From Actinobacteria bacterium OV320 (lineage in GTDB: Bacteria > Actinomycetota > Actinomycetes > Streptomycetales > Streptomycetaceae), in contig LJCX01000019.1 in the NCBI GenBank assembly GCA_001298545.1, positions 1 to 64,000 on the forward strand: a stretch of 64,000 nucleotides of DNA. Reading direction: 5' to 3'. Position 1 is the first letter of the stretch. Each line of letters begins with the position of its first letter. Below the pieces are notes generated by a model. That model saw only the letters and a list, made by a program, of their open reading frames with translations. It was not told the DNA's origin and did no database searches. Both the position numbers and the translations under genes were made by a program. Positions 43,501 through 52,278 of this stretch are shown in pieces.

Positions 43501-44382
43501 ATGCGTGCAGCAGTGGTGCGGACGTTCGGCGGGCCCGAGGCCGTCGAGCTCGTGGACGCGGAGCTGCCGGAGCCGGCCGCCCGGCAGGTGCGGATCAAGG
43601 TGGCGGCGGCCGCGCTGAACCCGGTGGACGCCGGGGTGCGCTCCGGGGTCTTCGGTGGCGCGGGCAAGCAGGTCGGACTCGGCTGGGACGTCGCCGGGAC
43701 CGTGGACGCGGTGGGGGTGGCCGTCGCGTGGAACGTGGGGGAGGAGGTCGTGGCGCTCGACTACGGGATGGTCAAGCCGCTCGGTACCCACGCGGAGTAC
43801 GTCGTCGTCGACGCGGACGCGGTGGCGCTCGCGCCTGCTTCGGTGGACGCGGTGCACGCGGCGACGCTGCCGCTGAACGCGCTGACCGCTGCGCAGGCGC
43901 TGGATCTGCTGGCCCTGTCGCCGGGGGATTCGTTGCTGGTCACGGGCGGTGCGGGAGCGGTCGGTGGCTATGCCGTCCAGCTGGCCGCGCGGCGCGGCGT
44001 GAGGGTCGCCGTGCTGGCTCGGGCGCAGGACGAGGAGTTCGTCCGGTCGCTGGGGGCCACGCGTTTCCCGGGCGGCGAGGGGAGTTTCGACGCGGTGCTG
44101 GACGCGGCGGTGCTCGGCGCCGAGGCGCTGGCCCTGGTGCGGGACGAGGGCGCGTACGTGGGGGTGATTCCGCAGGCCCAGCCCGCGTCGGAGCGGGGGG
44201 TGCGGACCGAGGCCGTCGAGGTGAGCGCGGACGGGGCCCGGCTGGCGGAGCTGGTGCGGTCGGTGGACGCGGGTGAGCTGACCCTCCGGGTGGCCGACAC
44301 CTTCGCACTGGAGGACGCCCCGAAGGCACACGCACGACTGGCGGAGGGCGGGGTCCGGGGACGACTGGTGCTGGTTCCTTAG
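43501..44382 (+). CDS. Quinone-oxidoreductase-like NADP-dependent oxidoreductase
   Basis: A 293-residue MDR-superfamily enzyme of the zinc-free quinone oxidoreductase type. The catalytic-domain motif LGWDVAGTVDAVG and the nucleotide motif VTGGAGAVGGYAVQLAAR are visible; no Cys ligands for zinc. It would reduce quinones or enones with NADPH. It starts at ATG 43501 after GGGGAGTTG. Divergent from the HxlR gene, which probably regulates it in response to electrophiles. Confidence 0.9.
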   Translation: MRAAVVRTFGGPEAVELVDAELPEPAARQVRIKVAAAALNPVDAGVRSGVFGGAGKQVGLGWDVAGTVDAVGVAVAWNVGEEVVALDYGMVKPLGTHAEYVVVDADAVALAPASVDAVHAATLPLNALTAAQALDLLALSPGDSLLVTGGAGAVGGYAVQLAARRGVRVAVLARAQDEEFVRSLGATRFPGGEGSFDAVLDAAVLGAEALALVRDEGAYVGVIPQAQPASERGVRTEAVEVSADGARLAELVRSVDAGELTLRVADTFALEDAPKAHARLAEGGVRGRLVLVP

Positions 44383-44393
44383 GCGGGGGCCGG

Positions 44394-45191
44394 TCAGGGG
44401 CCGCGATGCCGCGCGTAGGTGGCAGGGGGGACCCCGACCGTCGTGGTGAAGTCGCGGACCAGGTGGGCCTGGTCCGCGTAGCCCAGGTCCGCGGCCAGGG
44501 CCGCCCAGTCCACCGTCCGCTCGGCCTCCGCCCGTTCCAGGGCCTCGTGGATGCGGTAGCGCAGGATCACCCATTTGGGGCCCACGCCGACGTACGCGGC
44601 GAACAGGCGCTGGAGCAGGCGTACCGACAGTCCCTCGTCGCTCGCGAGGTCCGCGACACGGCGGATCGCGCGGTCCGTACGGATGCGGTCGACGAGGGTC
44701 ATCGCGAGGTCGGCCTGGGGATCCGGGCGGGGGACGCGGGCCGCCAGGAGGTGTGCGTCGAGGGCGGCCACCCGGGCCTCCTCGTCGGCCGGGTCCAGGA
44801 CCGGGGCCGGGTCGATGCCGGTGAGATGGACCCGGCGGCCGGTCCAGTGGGAGACCGGGTGCTCGGGGGCGAACGGGCGGAAGCCGCCGGGGCGGAACTT
44901 GACGCCGCACACCCGTCCCCGGCCCTCCAGTTTCTGGCTGAAGAGGCCCTGCTGGACGCCGGCGATCTCGACGAAGGGCTCCTGCCCCTCGAACCGCTGG
45001 AAGACGAGGTGGACGGCGGGGTGCGGGACCACGTGGGAGACGTACGGCTCGGTCAGGTCCCAGTCGATCAGCCAGTAGTGCTCGACATAGGGCCGCAGCG
45101 GCGGGGCCGGCTCGGGGCGGCGGAAGCGCACGCGTGCGAGGAAGTCCGCCGCGTCGACGATGCCTCGGGTGTCACGGCGTGGGGTGGCCAT
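44394..45191 (-). CDS. AraC-family transcriptional regulator
   Basis: A 265-residue AraC/XylS regulator. The N-terminal ligand domain (about 20-140) has YVEHYWLIDWDL; the C-terminal HTH_18 domain includes LASDEGLSVRLLQRLFAAYV and GYADQAHLVRDFTTTVG. ATG at 45191 was chosen; an open frame continues upstream but through repeats. It converges with the oxidoreductase gene and diverges from the LLM monooxygenase gene, about 300 bases away. Confidence 0.9.
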   Translation of the reverse strand: MATPRRDTRGIVDAADFLARVRFRRPEPAPPLRPYVEHYWLIDWDLTEPYVSHVVPHPAVHLVFQRFEGQEPFVEIAGVQQGLFSQKLEGRGRVCGVKFRPGGFRPFAPEHPVSHWTGRRVHLTGIDPAPVLDPADEEARVAALDAHLLAARVPRPDPQADLAMTLVDRIRTDRAIRRVADLASDEGLSVRLLQRLFAAYVGVGPKWVILRYRIHEALERAEAERTVDWAALAADLGYADQAHLVRDFTTTVGVPPATYARHRGP

Positions 45192-45456
45192 CTCCGGATC
45201 GTAGGACGGCCCACTGACAGCGCCGCCGGCAACGCCACCGGCATCGCGATGGGCAGTGCCGCCGACCACGCCGCCGACAGCACGACCGACATCGCGATGG
45301 GCGGCGCCACCGATGTCGCCACGGCGGGGGTGCAGACGTCGCCACGGCAGGGGTGCAGACGTCGCCACGGCAGCGGTACCGACAGTGGCATCGACAGCGC
45401 CGCCGACACTCGTGCCGGTCGGCGGAATAGTGGGGACGAGGGAGGTGTTTGGCCGG
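45192..45456. repeat. Repeat-containing spacer between AraC and LLM genes
   Basis: Degenerate CGCCGACA/GCGATGGGC-type repeats at about 45230-45310 are followed by two exact 20-base segments (TGCAGACGTCGCCACGGCAG, 45331-45350 and 45354-45373) in a 23-bp period. It encodes nothing convincing on either strand. Confidence 0.65.
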
Positions 45457-45462
45457 TATAGT
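45457..45462 (+). promoter_or_regulatory. Candidate -10 box of the LLM monooxygenase gene
   Basis: TATAGT sits in the AT-rich segment just before TTTAACGGTCAAC, about 34 bases upstream of the start codon. No good -35 hexamer was found; the following TTTAAC/GTCAAC motif could be an operator. Confidence 0.4.
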
Positions 45463-45495
45463 TTAACGGTCAACAATTTTGGAGGTTGAGCGACC

Positions 45496-46605
45496 ATGCA
45501 GTTCGGGATCTTCAGCGTCGGCGATGTCACGCCGGACCCCACCACGGGCCGTACGCCGACCGAGCGCGAGCGGATCAAGGCCATGGTCGCCATCGCGCAG
45601 AAGGCCGAGGAGGTCGGCCTCGACGTCTTCGCCACCGGTGAGCACCACAACCCGCCGTTCGTGCCCTCGTCGCCGACGACGATGCTCGGCTACATAGCCG
45701 CGCGGACGGAGAAGCTGGTCCTCTCCACCTCCACCACCCTCATCACCACCAACGACCCGGTGAAGATCGCCGAGGACTTCGCGATGCTCCAGCATCTGGC
45801 CGACGGGCGCGTCGACCTCATGATGGGGCGCGGGAACACCGGCCCGGTCTACCCCTGGTTCGGCCAGGACATCCGGCAGGGCATCAACCTCGCCATCGAG
45901 AACTACGCCCTGCTGCGCCGGCTGTGGCGCGAGGACGTCGTCGACTGGGAGGGCAAGTTCCGCACCGCCCTCCAGGGCTTCACCTCGACGCCCCGTCCGC
46001 TGGACGACGTGCCGCCGTTCGTCTGGCACGGCTCCATCCGCTCGCCCGAGATCGCCGAGCAGGCCGCGTTCTACGGCGACGGCTTCTTCCACAACAACAT
46101 CTTCTGGCCGGCCGACCACACCAAGCAGATGGTCGAGCTGTACCGCGCCCGGTACGCGCACTACGGACACGGCACGCCCGAGCAGGCCATCGTGGGGCTC
46201 GGCGGGCAGGTCTTCATGCGGAAGAACTCGCAGGACGCGGTGCGCGAGTTCCGGCCGTACTTCGACAACGCGCCGGTCTACGGTCACGGGCCGTCCCTGG
46301 AGGACTTCACCGACCAGACCCCGCTGACCGTCGGCACGCCGGAGCAGGTCATCGAGAAGACGCTCAAGTTCCGCGAGTACGCCGGCGACTACCAGCGCCA
46401 GCTGTTCCTGCTGGACCACGCGGGACTGCCGCTGAAGACCGTGCTCGAGCAGCTCGACCTGCTCGGCGAGGAGGTCGTGCCGGTGCTGCGCAAGGAGTTC
46501 GCGATCGGACGGCCGGCCGAGGTGCCGGACGCGCCGACCCACGAGTCGCTGCTCGAGGCCGCCCAGGCCGCTCGGGCCACCCAGGAAGGGGTGAACGTCG
46601 CATGA
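45496..46605 (+). CDS. LLM-class flavin-dependent monooxygenase (CE1758 family)
   Basis: A 369-residue bacterial luciferase-like monooxygenase: GEHHNPPFVPSSPTTMLG near residue 46, and TTNDPVKIAEDFAMLQHLADGRVDLMMGRG form the flavin barrel. It would use reduced FMN from its partner. ATG at 45496 follows TTTGGAGGTTGAG, a very good ribosome-binding site. Its stop overlaps the FMN reductase start (ATGA), making a two-component oxygenase operon of the CE1758/CE1759 type. Substrate unknown. Confidence 0.92.
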   Translation: MQFGIFSVGDVTPDPTTGRTPTERERIKAMVAIAQKAEEVGLDVFATGEHHNPPFVPSSPTTMLGYIAARTEKLVLSTSTTLITTNDPVKIAEDFAMLQHLADGRVDLMMGRGNTGPVYPWFGQDIRQGINLAIENYALLRRLWREDVVDWEGKFRTALQGFTSTPRPLDDVPPFVWHGSIRSPEIAEQAAFYGDGFFHNNIFWPADHTKQMVELYRARYAHYGHGTPEQAIVGLGGQVFMRKNSQDAVREFRPYFDNAPVYGHGPSLEDFTDQTPLTVGTPEQVIEKTLKFREYAGDYQRQLFLLDHAGLPLKTVLEQLDLLGEEVVPVLRKEFAIGRPAEVPDAPTHESLLEAAQAARATQEGVNVA

Positions 46606-47249
46606 GGCTCGTCGTCGTCTCGGCGGGGCTGAGCGTCCCGTCGTCGACCCGGCTGCTGGCGGACCGGCTGTCGGCCGCGACCGTCGGGCGGGCCGCGGCG
46701 GGAGCGGACGTGGACGTGGAGGTCGTGGAGCTGCGCGACCTCGCCGTCGAGATCGCCCACAACTTCACCAACGGCTTCCCCGGACGGAAACTGGCGGCCG
46801 CGCTGGCGGCGGTGACGGCGGCGGACGGGCTGATCGTCGTCACGCCGGTGTTCTCCGCGTCCTACAGCGGCCTGTTCAAGTCGTTCTTCGACGTGATCGA
46901 CCCGGACGCCCTGGCGGGCAAGCCGGTGCTGATCGCCGCCACGGGCGGCTCCACCCGGCACTCGCTGGTACTCGAACACGCCCTGCGGCCGCTCTTCTCG
47001 TACCTGCGCGCCGTGGTCGTCCCGACCGCCGTCTACGCCGCCTCGGAGGACTGGGGCGCGGAGGGCCTGCCCGAGCGGATCGAGCGGGCGGCGGCCGAGC
47101 TGGCCGCGCTGATGAAGGGCTTGTCCGCACCGTCGACGCCGTCCGCACCGCTGAAGGACGACAGGGATGAGAAGGCCGAGAAGGCCGAGAAGAGCGGGTT
47201 CACGGTGGTCCCCTTCGCCGACCAGCTGGCAGCCCTGGCCGCCCGGTAA
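46602..47249 (+). CDS. NAD(P)H-dependent FMN reductase (CE1759 family)
   Basis: A 215-residue flavodoxin-like reductase. LSVPSSTRLLADRLSA is the FMN-phosphate loop; VTPVFSASYSGLFKSFFDV and AATGGSTRHSLVLEHALR are the other flavin contacts. It supplies reduced FMN to the LLM monooxygenase encoded just upstream. The C-terminal part carries a charged insertion (KDDRDEKAEKAEKSG). ATG at 46602 overlaps the previous stop. Confidence 0.92.
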   Translation: MRLVVVSAGLSVPSSTRLLADRLSAATVGRAAAGADVDVEVVELRDLAVEIAHNFTNGFPGRKLAAALAAVTAADGLIVVTPVFSASYSGLFKSFFDVIDPDALAGKPVLIAATGGSTRHSLVLEHALRPLFSYLRAVVVPTAVYAASEDWGAEGLPERIERAAAELAALMKGLSAPSTPSAPLKDDRDEKAEKAEKSGFTVVPFADQLAALAAR

Positions 47250-47292
47250 CCACTGACCGGCGCCCTCCCGAGCGCCGGACGGGCCCGATCGA

Positions 47293-47551
47293 GCCCGTCC
47301 GGTGCTGCCTTCTTGAGTGCGGGGCGGGACCTTCCGGCCCGTCCGGTGCTGCCTTCTTGAGTGCGGGGCGGGACCTTCCAGCCCGTCCGGCGCTGCCTTC
47401 TTGAGTACGGAGGGGGACCTTCGAGCCCGTCCGGTGCTGCCCTCTTGAGTGCGGGCGGGGAAATCCCCCCGTCCCTGTGCTGGCTGGCCGCTTGAGCGCA
47501 GGGCGGGGCAATCCAGCCCGTCCGGCGATTGAGGACGAGGCCGTTCAGGCC
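47293..47551. repeat. 44-bp tandem repeats and dispersed Streptomyces element (copy 2)
   Basis: Units starting GCCCGTCCGG occur at 47293, 47337, 47381 and 47425 (period 44), then two degenerate ones near 47467 and 47516. The last merges into AGCCCGTCCGGCGATTGAGG plus ACGAGGCCGT (47515-47544), which matches the reverse complement of the element at 4216-4255. The 430-base gap after the FMN reductase holds no gene. Confidence 0.85.
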
Positions 47552-47680
47552 GATGCGGGGGGCCGGGGGCGGCAGCCCCCGGGTACGCCCACCCGGTCGG
47601 ACGGTGAGAGCCCAGTAAGAAGGGTGATCGTAGGACCGTCCCCACCGCCCAACCGCCGGAGGCCTTGGCAGACTGGCCTG

Positions 47681-48406
47681 GTGCCTCCCACCGTGCTGCT
47701 CGCCGAAGACGACCGTGCCATCCGCAACGCCCTGGAACGGGCCCTGGCCCTGGAGGGCTACCGGGTGACCGCGGTCGCCGACGGGGTCGAAGCGCTGGCG
47801 CACGCCCACAAGAACCCGCCGGACGTGCTCGTCCTCGACGTGATGATGCCCGGCATCGACGGCCTCCAGGTCTGCCGGGTGCTGCGCGCCGAGGGCGACC
47901 GCACGCCCATCCTGATGCTGACCGCGCTGGTGGAGACCGCCGACCGGATCGCCGGCCTGGACGCGGGCGCCGACGACTACGTCGTGAAGCCGTTCGACGT
48001 CGAGGAGGTCTTCGCCCGGCTGCGGGCGCTGCTGCGCCGCACCAACCCCGACGCCGCCCCCGAGGCCGCCGCGCCGGTCCCCGAAGCCCCGAAGCGGGGC
48101 ACGGAGCGGCACGTGGAGGCGGCCGGGCTGCGGATGGACCCGCAGGCCCGGCGCGCGTGGCGGGGCGGGCGCGAGCTGGAGCTGACCCGGACCGAGTTCG
48201 AGCTGCTGGAACTGCTGGCGCGCAACGCCGGGATCGTCCTGGACCACTCCACGATCTACGACCGTATCTGGGGCTACGACTTCGGTCCCGGCTCCAAGAA
48301 CCTGGCCGTCTACGTCGGCTACCTGCGCCGCAAGCTCGACCAGCCCGGCGCCCCGCAGCTGATCCACACCGTGCGCGGGGTGGGTTACGTACTGCGGGAA
48401 GACTGA
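47681..48406 (+). CDS. OmpR-family response regulator
   Basis: A 241-residue response regulator: receiver domain about 1-120 with D10/D11 and phospho-acceptor D53 (VLDVMMPG), T in LMLTALV and K in DDYVVKPFD. The C-terminal winged helix is LELTRTEFELLELLARNAG and HTVRGVGYVLRED. An Ala/Pro/Glu linker (about 125-150) joins them. GTG at 47681 was chosen from the protein start; the ribosome-binding site is weak. It is paired with the downstream sensor kinase, separated by a 17-bp repeat array. Confidence 0.93.
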   Translation: MPPTVLLAEDDRAIRNALERALALEGYRVTAVADGVEALAHAHKNPPDVLVLDVMMPGIDGLQVCRVLRAEGDRTPILMLTALVETADRIAGLDAGADDYVVKPFDVEEVFARLRALLRRTNPDAAPEAAAPVPEAPKRGTERHVEAAGLRMDPQARRAWRGGRELELTRTEFELLELLARNAGIVLDHSTIYDRIWGYDFGPGSKNLAVYVGYLRRKLDQPGAPQLIHTVRGVGYVLRED

Positions 48407-48421
48407 GTGACGAGGTCGGGC

Positions 48422-48557
48422 GTGAGATGACGTCGACTGTGAGATGACGTCGACTGTGAGACGACGTCGACTGTGAGATGACGTCGACTGTGAGACGACG
48501 TCGAGTGTGAGGCGAGGGCGACAGTGAGGCGAGCACGCGAGTGAGACGAGGACGCGA
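48422..48557 (+). repeat. 17-bp minisatellite, 8 units, between regulator and kinase
   Basis: Eight 17-base units, each beginning GTGAG (first five close to GTGAGATGACGTCGACT, last three degenerate) run from 48422 to 48557. The next base, 48558, is the GTG start of the kinase, which itself begins GTGAGTCG like a ninth unit. The unit contains TGA in-frame combinations, so no ORF spans it. Confidence 0.93.
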
Positions 48558-49973
48558 GTGAGTCGTCTGCGTCGGTTGCTGTCCCGGCCGCGGCCGAAGC
48601 TGGTGTCGCTGCGGACCACCTTCGCGGTGTCCTTCGCGGCCGTGACGGCCGCGGTCACCGTGCTCGTCGGCGTCCTGTCGTACTCGGCGGCCGCCCGGCT
48701 GGTCCGGGTGGACCAGGAGTCGGTGTTCGACGAGGTCGTGCAGGACCTGCGGGACGAGGTGCGCGACCACCGGATGGCACCGGAGGACTTCTCCTCGTCC
48801 GCGCCGGGGCACGACATCGTGCGGCCGGCGCGTACGGACGTACAGGTGCTGGGCGCGGACGGCTCGGTCGTGGACAGCGGCAGCCCCGGACTGCCCGTCC
48901 GGACCGCCGACCGCACGATCGCGGGGGCCGCGGCGGCCGGGCGGATCAGCGAGCACAAGGACGTCGACGTCGGCAGCGACGTCTACCGCATCGCGACCGT
49001 CTCCCTGGGCGGCGGCCGGGGCGCGGTGCAGGTGGCGCAGGAGTTCAGCGACACCGAGGACCTGCTGCGCGCCCTCCAGCAGCGCACCCTGATCCTGATG
49101 ATCGCGGTGGTCACGGCCGCGGGGCTGTTCGGCTGGTGGCTGGCCCGGCGCATCACCCACCGACTGGTGATCCTCACCACCGCCGCCGAGGACGTCGCCC
49201 GCACCCGCCGGCTCGGCGTGCAGGTGCCGGTCACCGGCCACGACGAGGTGGGCCGGCTGGGCCGCGCCTTCGACCGCATGCTCGGCCGGCTCGCCCAGTC
49301 GGAGGAGGACCAGCGGCGGCTGGTCCAGGACGCGGGCCACGAACTGCGCACGCCGCTGACGTCACTGCGTACGAACATCTCGCTGCTGCGCCGCATCGAC
49401 GAGCTGCCGCCGGACACCCGTGACGAACTGGTGGCGGATCTGACCCAGGAGGCCCGGGAACTGACCGACCTGGTCAACGAGCTGGTCGACCTCGCGGCCG
49501 GCCAGTCCGACACCGAGCCGCCGCGGCGGCTGGACCTCGCCGACATCGCGGAGGAGGTCGCGGGCCTCGCCCGGCGCCGCACCGGGCGGCCGGTCCTGAT
49601 CCGGGCGAGCGGTGACACCACCCTCTACGGGCGGCCGGCCATGCTCCAGCGGGCGGTGTCGAACCTCGTGGAGAACGCGACCAAGTTCGACCGTGCGGGC
49701 GGGGCGCCCGTCGAGATCGCCGTCACCGGGCCGTCCCGGCCGGGGGTCGTCCGCGTCGAGGTCCTCGACCGCGGCCCCGGCATCGCCGAGGCCGATCTGA
49801 CCCGCGTCTTCGACCGCTTCTACCGCGCCCCCGACGCCCGCTCCCTGCCGGGCTCGGGTCTCGGCCTGTCGATCGTGCGCGAGGTGGCCCTGGCCCACGG
49901 GGGCGCACCCTTCGCGCACCGGCGGGCGGGAGGCGGCTCGGTGATCGGGTTCACGGTGGGCGGCGGGGTGTGA
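48558..49973 (+). CDS. Sensor histidine kinase
   Basis: A 471-residue two-span histidine kinase. The first span is near 20-45 (FAVSFAAVTAAVTVLVGVL), with an extracytoplasmic sensor of about 120 residues, second span near 177-197, HAMP about 200-250, HisKA with phospho-acceptor H261 (DAGHELRTPL), and HATPase with NLVENATKF, DRGPGI and GSGLGLSIV. It phosphorylates the response regulator encoded upstream. GTG at 48558 lies immediately after the 17-bp repeats, and the ribosome-binding site must lie within the repeat. Confidence 0.92.
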   Translation: MSRLRRLLSRPRPKLVSLRTTFAVSFAAVTAAVTVLVGVLSYSAAARLVRVDQESVFDEVVQDLRDEVRDHRMAPEDFSSSAPGHDIVRPARTDVQVLGADGSVVDSGSPGLPVRTADRTIAGAAAAGRISEHKDVDVGSDVYRIATVSLGGGRGAVQVAQEFSDTEDLLRALQQRTLILMIAVVTAAGLFGWWLARRITHRLVILTTAAEDVARTRRLGVQVPVTGHDEVGRLGRAFDRMLGRLAQSEEDQRRLVQDAGHELRTPLTSLRTNISLLRRIDELPPDTRDELVADLTQEARELTDLVNELVDLAAGQSDTEPPRRLDLADIAEEVAGLARRRTGRPVLIRASGDTTLYGRPAMLQRAVSNLVENATKFDRAGGAPVEIAVTGPSRPGVVRVEVLDRGPGIAEADLTRVFDRFYRAPDARSLPGSGLGLSIVREVALAHGGAPFAHRRAGGGSVIGFTVGGGV

Positions 49974-50022
49974 CGGGGATCGGTGCTGACGGGGATCAGT
50001 GAATGCTGGGTGATCATGCCTC

Positions 50023-50052
50023 GACCGGGTCCTGTGTGTACGGGACCCGGTC
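50023..50052. terminator. Bidirectional terminator after the kinase gene
   Basis: GACCGGGTCC pairs with GGACCCGGTC (10 bp) across a 10-base loop, between converging genes. Confidence 0.6.
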
Positions 50053-50065
50053 GCGGTGTACGGAC

Positions 50066-50452
50066 CTAGGGAGTTTCGATGTCGTGCTCCACAGTGAACT
50101 CGTCCGTTCCTGCAGGCCGACTGATCTTGAAGTTGTCGGCGGTGTACGAAGTTGCCGAACCGCAGGTCACCGTCACCTTTTTGGTCTGACTCCCCGTCTT
50201 GGCGATGTTCGTGAACTTTATGGCGAACTGACCCGTCGTATCGACGTCCTTGTTGTCTACGCGGCTTTCCTGGTCCGTGCTGATTGTCACCTTGTTGGGG
50301 GAAGCACCATTCGGGCAGTCCTCCACCTGACCTGTGACGACGACCGTTCCACTCTTGGGGTCGGCTCCGGCCTGGGTTGCTGCCGCCAACGACGCCACGG
50401 CCGTCAGAGGAAGTACCACTGCTGCGGAGATGATTGCCAGACGATTGCGCAT
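50066..50452 (-). CDS. Secreted protein of unknown function
   Basis: A 128-residue exported protein: signal peptide about 1-30 with a cleavage site near TQAGADP, then a small beta-rich domain with a single pair of Cys (VEDCPNG and VTCGSATS). ATG at 50452 has AGGGAGAAG upstream. The codon use and base composition are visibly less GC-rich than the neighbours, which may reflect recent acquisition. I do not recognise the family. It lies between the converging kinase gene and the same-strand LuxR-type regulator upstream. Confidence 0.75.
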   Translation of the reverse strand: MRNRLAIISAAVVLPLTAVASLAAATQAGADPKSGTVVVTGQVEDCPNGASPNKVTISTDQESRVDNKDVDTTGQFAIKFTNIAKTGSQTKKVTVTCGSATSYTADNFKISRPAGTDEFTVEHDIETP

Positions 50453-50586
50453 GACTTCTCCCTGCTCACTCATTCCGGCGTTATCGGTCTTATCCCAAGG
50501 TCGGGCTTCCGTCGTCGCAGGTCAAGGGCAGCAATTACCCACGGCGCACGGGGTAGGACTACCCACGGCGGAGCTTGCGGAGGGCT

Positions 50587-51198
50587 CTATTCCAGGCTGG
50601 TGAGACCGTGTTCGACGGCGATTCGGGTCAGGTCGGGACGCCGTCGGGAGCCCGTCTTCTCGCCGATTCGGTCGAGGTGTGAATGGACGGTGTGTTTGCT
50701 GATGCCCAATTCGGCGGCGATTTCGTGGTCCGTTGAACCATTCGCGAGCAGGCGCAGGATTTCCTGCTCCCGGTCCGTGAAATGCGGGGACAGCCCCACA
50801 AGGCGGCTGGCGGGGGCGGAGACATAGCTGCGGCCCGAGCCCACGGTCCGGATCGCCGTCAGTACTTCGTGTGCCTCCGCCTGCCGGCTCAGATAGCCGC
50901 TGGCTCCCGCCCGGATCACCTGGACGGCGTCGATCTGCGGCGAGGACGACACGACCAGGACGGCATGTCCTCGTCTGTGCAGCTTCGTCACGGCCGCGGT
51001 GAGTCTCGGGGCGGGCTGCTGGAGGTCCACCAGGACGACCTGCGCACCGCGCAGGCTGCCGTCCACGCTCTCCATCGACGGTGCGGCCGCGACCAGATGG
51101 AGGTCGGGAGCGGCGCTGATCAGGTTCGAGATGCCGTGCCGGAAGACCGGGCAGTCCCCGATGACCGCGATCCGCACGCGTTCGGCGCAACCGCTCAC
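50587..51198 (-). CDS. LuxR-type response regulator with degenerate receiver
   Basis: A 203-residue NarL/LuxR-like regulator. The receiver has VIGDCPVFRHG where a DD pair is usual, keeps an Asp in VLVDLQQP, and has Arg (GYLSRQA) in place of the conserved Lys, so phosphorylation may be weak or lost. The C-terminal LuxR HTH is LSPHFTDREQEILRLLANGS and GISKHTVHSHLDRIGEK. I chose GTG at 51198 because GGAGG lies just upstream; ATG at 51330 would add 44 residues. No kinase gene is adjacent. GC content is somewhat lower than in neighbours. Confidence 0.85.
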   Translation of the reverse strand: MSGCAERVRIAVIGDCPVFRHGISNLISAAPDLHLVAAAPSMESVDGSLRGAQVVLVDLQQPAPRLTAAVTKLHRRGHAVLVVSSSPQIDAVQVIRAGASGYLSRQAEAHEVLTAIRTVGSGRSYVSAPASRLVGLSPHFTDREQEILRLLANGSTDHEIAAELGISKHTVHSHLDRIGEKTGSRRRPDLTRIAVEHGLTSLE

Positions 51199-51408
51199 CG
51201 GCACCTCCGCTGCTCGATGGACATGGCACGACCGACACGCCCCGTCCCCCAGAGTCGGCGGGACGGGCGCCTCCTGCGCGGTGGATTGGCCCATCGGGGG
51301 AACCGAGGTGAGGTGAGGCAGCTCATACATGGCGGATTGAGTTCCGTACGGGGGTGAATTCCGTACCCACGTACGACGGGCGGTGTCCGAGTGCGAGGAT
51401 GAGGCGCC

Positions 51409-52101
51409 ATGACTGCTGGGTGGTGTACTCGCACGCTACGGGCCGCGCTGTTCGCGGCTGTCTGTGTGCTGCTCGCCGCCCTGGGCCACGTGATGATGTC
51501 CGGGGCCGAGGTGCCCGCGTGGGCGCTGGCCGCGGGCGTGGCCGTCACCGGGATCGCGGGCTGGTGCCTGGCGGGCCGGGAGCGCGGGCTGCCGCTGATC
51601 GTGACGGTCGTGGTCGCCGCCCAGACGGCCCTGCACTCGGCGTTCTCGCTGGCCGGGCCGGAGTCCGGTGCCGCGGCGTCCGCGGGCATGGGCGCCATGG
51701 GCGGCATGAGCGCCATGGGCATGGACTCCATGGACATGGGCCACATGGATCACGTGAGTCATATCGGCCACATGGGCCACATGGGCCACATGAGTTACAT
51801 GGGGGAGGGCGCCGGACAGGGCGGTTCCTCCTCGTTCGGCATGCTCGCCGCCCACCTGCTCGCCGCGCTGCTGTGCGGACTGTGGCTGGCGCACGGCGAG
51901 AAGGCCGCGTTCCGGATTCTGCGGGCGGTGGCCGGACGGCTGGCCGCGCCGCTGCGGCTGCTGCTCGCCGTGCCCGTCACCCCGGACCGCCCACGGGTCC
52001 GGTTCCGCCGCCGCCGCTCGGCACGAGCGCCTCGGCTGCTCCTTCTCACCCACGCGATCACCACTCGGGGTCCGCCCCTGGGGACCGCTGCCGCCGTCTG
52101 A
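51409..52101 (+). CDS. Membrane protein with Met/His-rich loop
   Basis: A 230-residue protein with hydrophobic spans near 10-30, 38-58, 62-80 and 145-165. Between the third and fourth lies a loop (about 90-135) with repeated HMGHMGHM/GM units (SMDMGHMDHVSHIG), the kind of Met/His cluster that binds copper or other soft metals. The C-terminus is basic. ATG at 51409 follows GGATGAGG. The ECF sigma-factor gene follows 177 bases downstream, suggesting a metal- or stress-response unit; the metal role is inference. Confidence 0.78.
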   Translation: MTAGWCTRTLRAALFAAVCVLLAALGHVMMSGAEVPAWALAAGVAVTGIAGWCLAGRERGLPLIVTVVVAAQTALHSAFSLAGPESGAAASAGMGAMGGMSAMGMDSMDMGHMDHVSHIGHMGHMGHMSYMGEGAGQGGSSSFGMLAAHLLAALLCGLWLAHGEKAAFRILRAVAGRLAAPLRLLLAVPVTPDRPRVRFRRRRSARAPRLLLLTHAITTRGPPLGTAAAV

Positions 52102-52160
52102 CGTCTGACGTCCGAGATCTGACTCTCGACGTCCGACGTCCGACGTCCGACGACAGGCCG
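52090..52160 (+). repeat. Short GACGTC-type direct repeats upstream of the sigma factor
   Basis: CGACGTC/TGACGTC units recur about seven times between 52097 and 52150, with CGACGTC in a run of three or four near 52130. The gap has no ORF. Spacing is 7-9 bases. Confidence 0.6.
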
Positions 52161-52278
52161 GCAGCAGGCGACCCGGGGCCGCCCCTGTGCGCCCCGGGCC
52201 ACGGCCGTACGCCCGTGCAGACGGGCGTGGGGCCGTCTCACCCTCATGCCCTCGTGGATGATCCGAGAAGGACACCAG

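Noticed and set aside
46389..49340. 983-codon minus-strand open frame across the two-component genes
   Set aside because: It includes the 17-bp and 44-bp repeats and lacks any recognisable domain.
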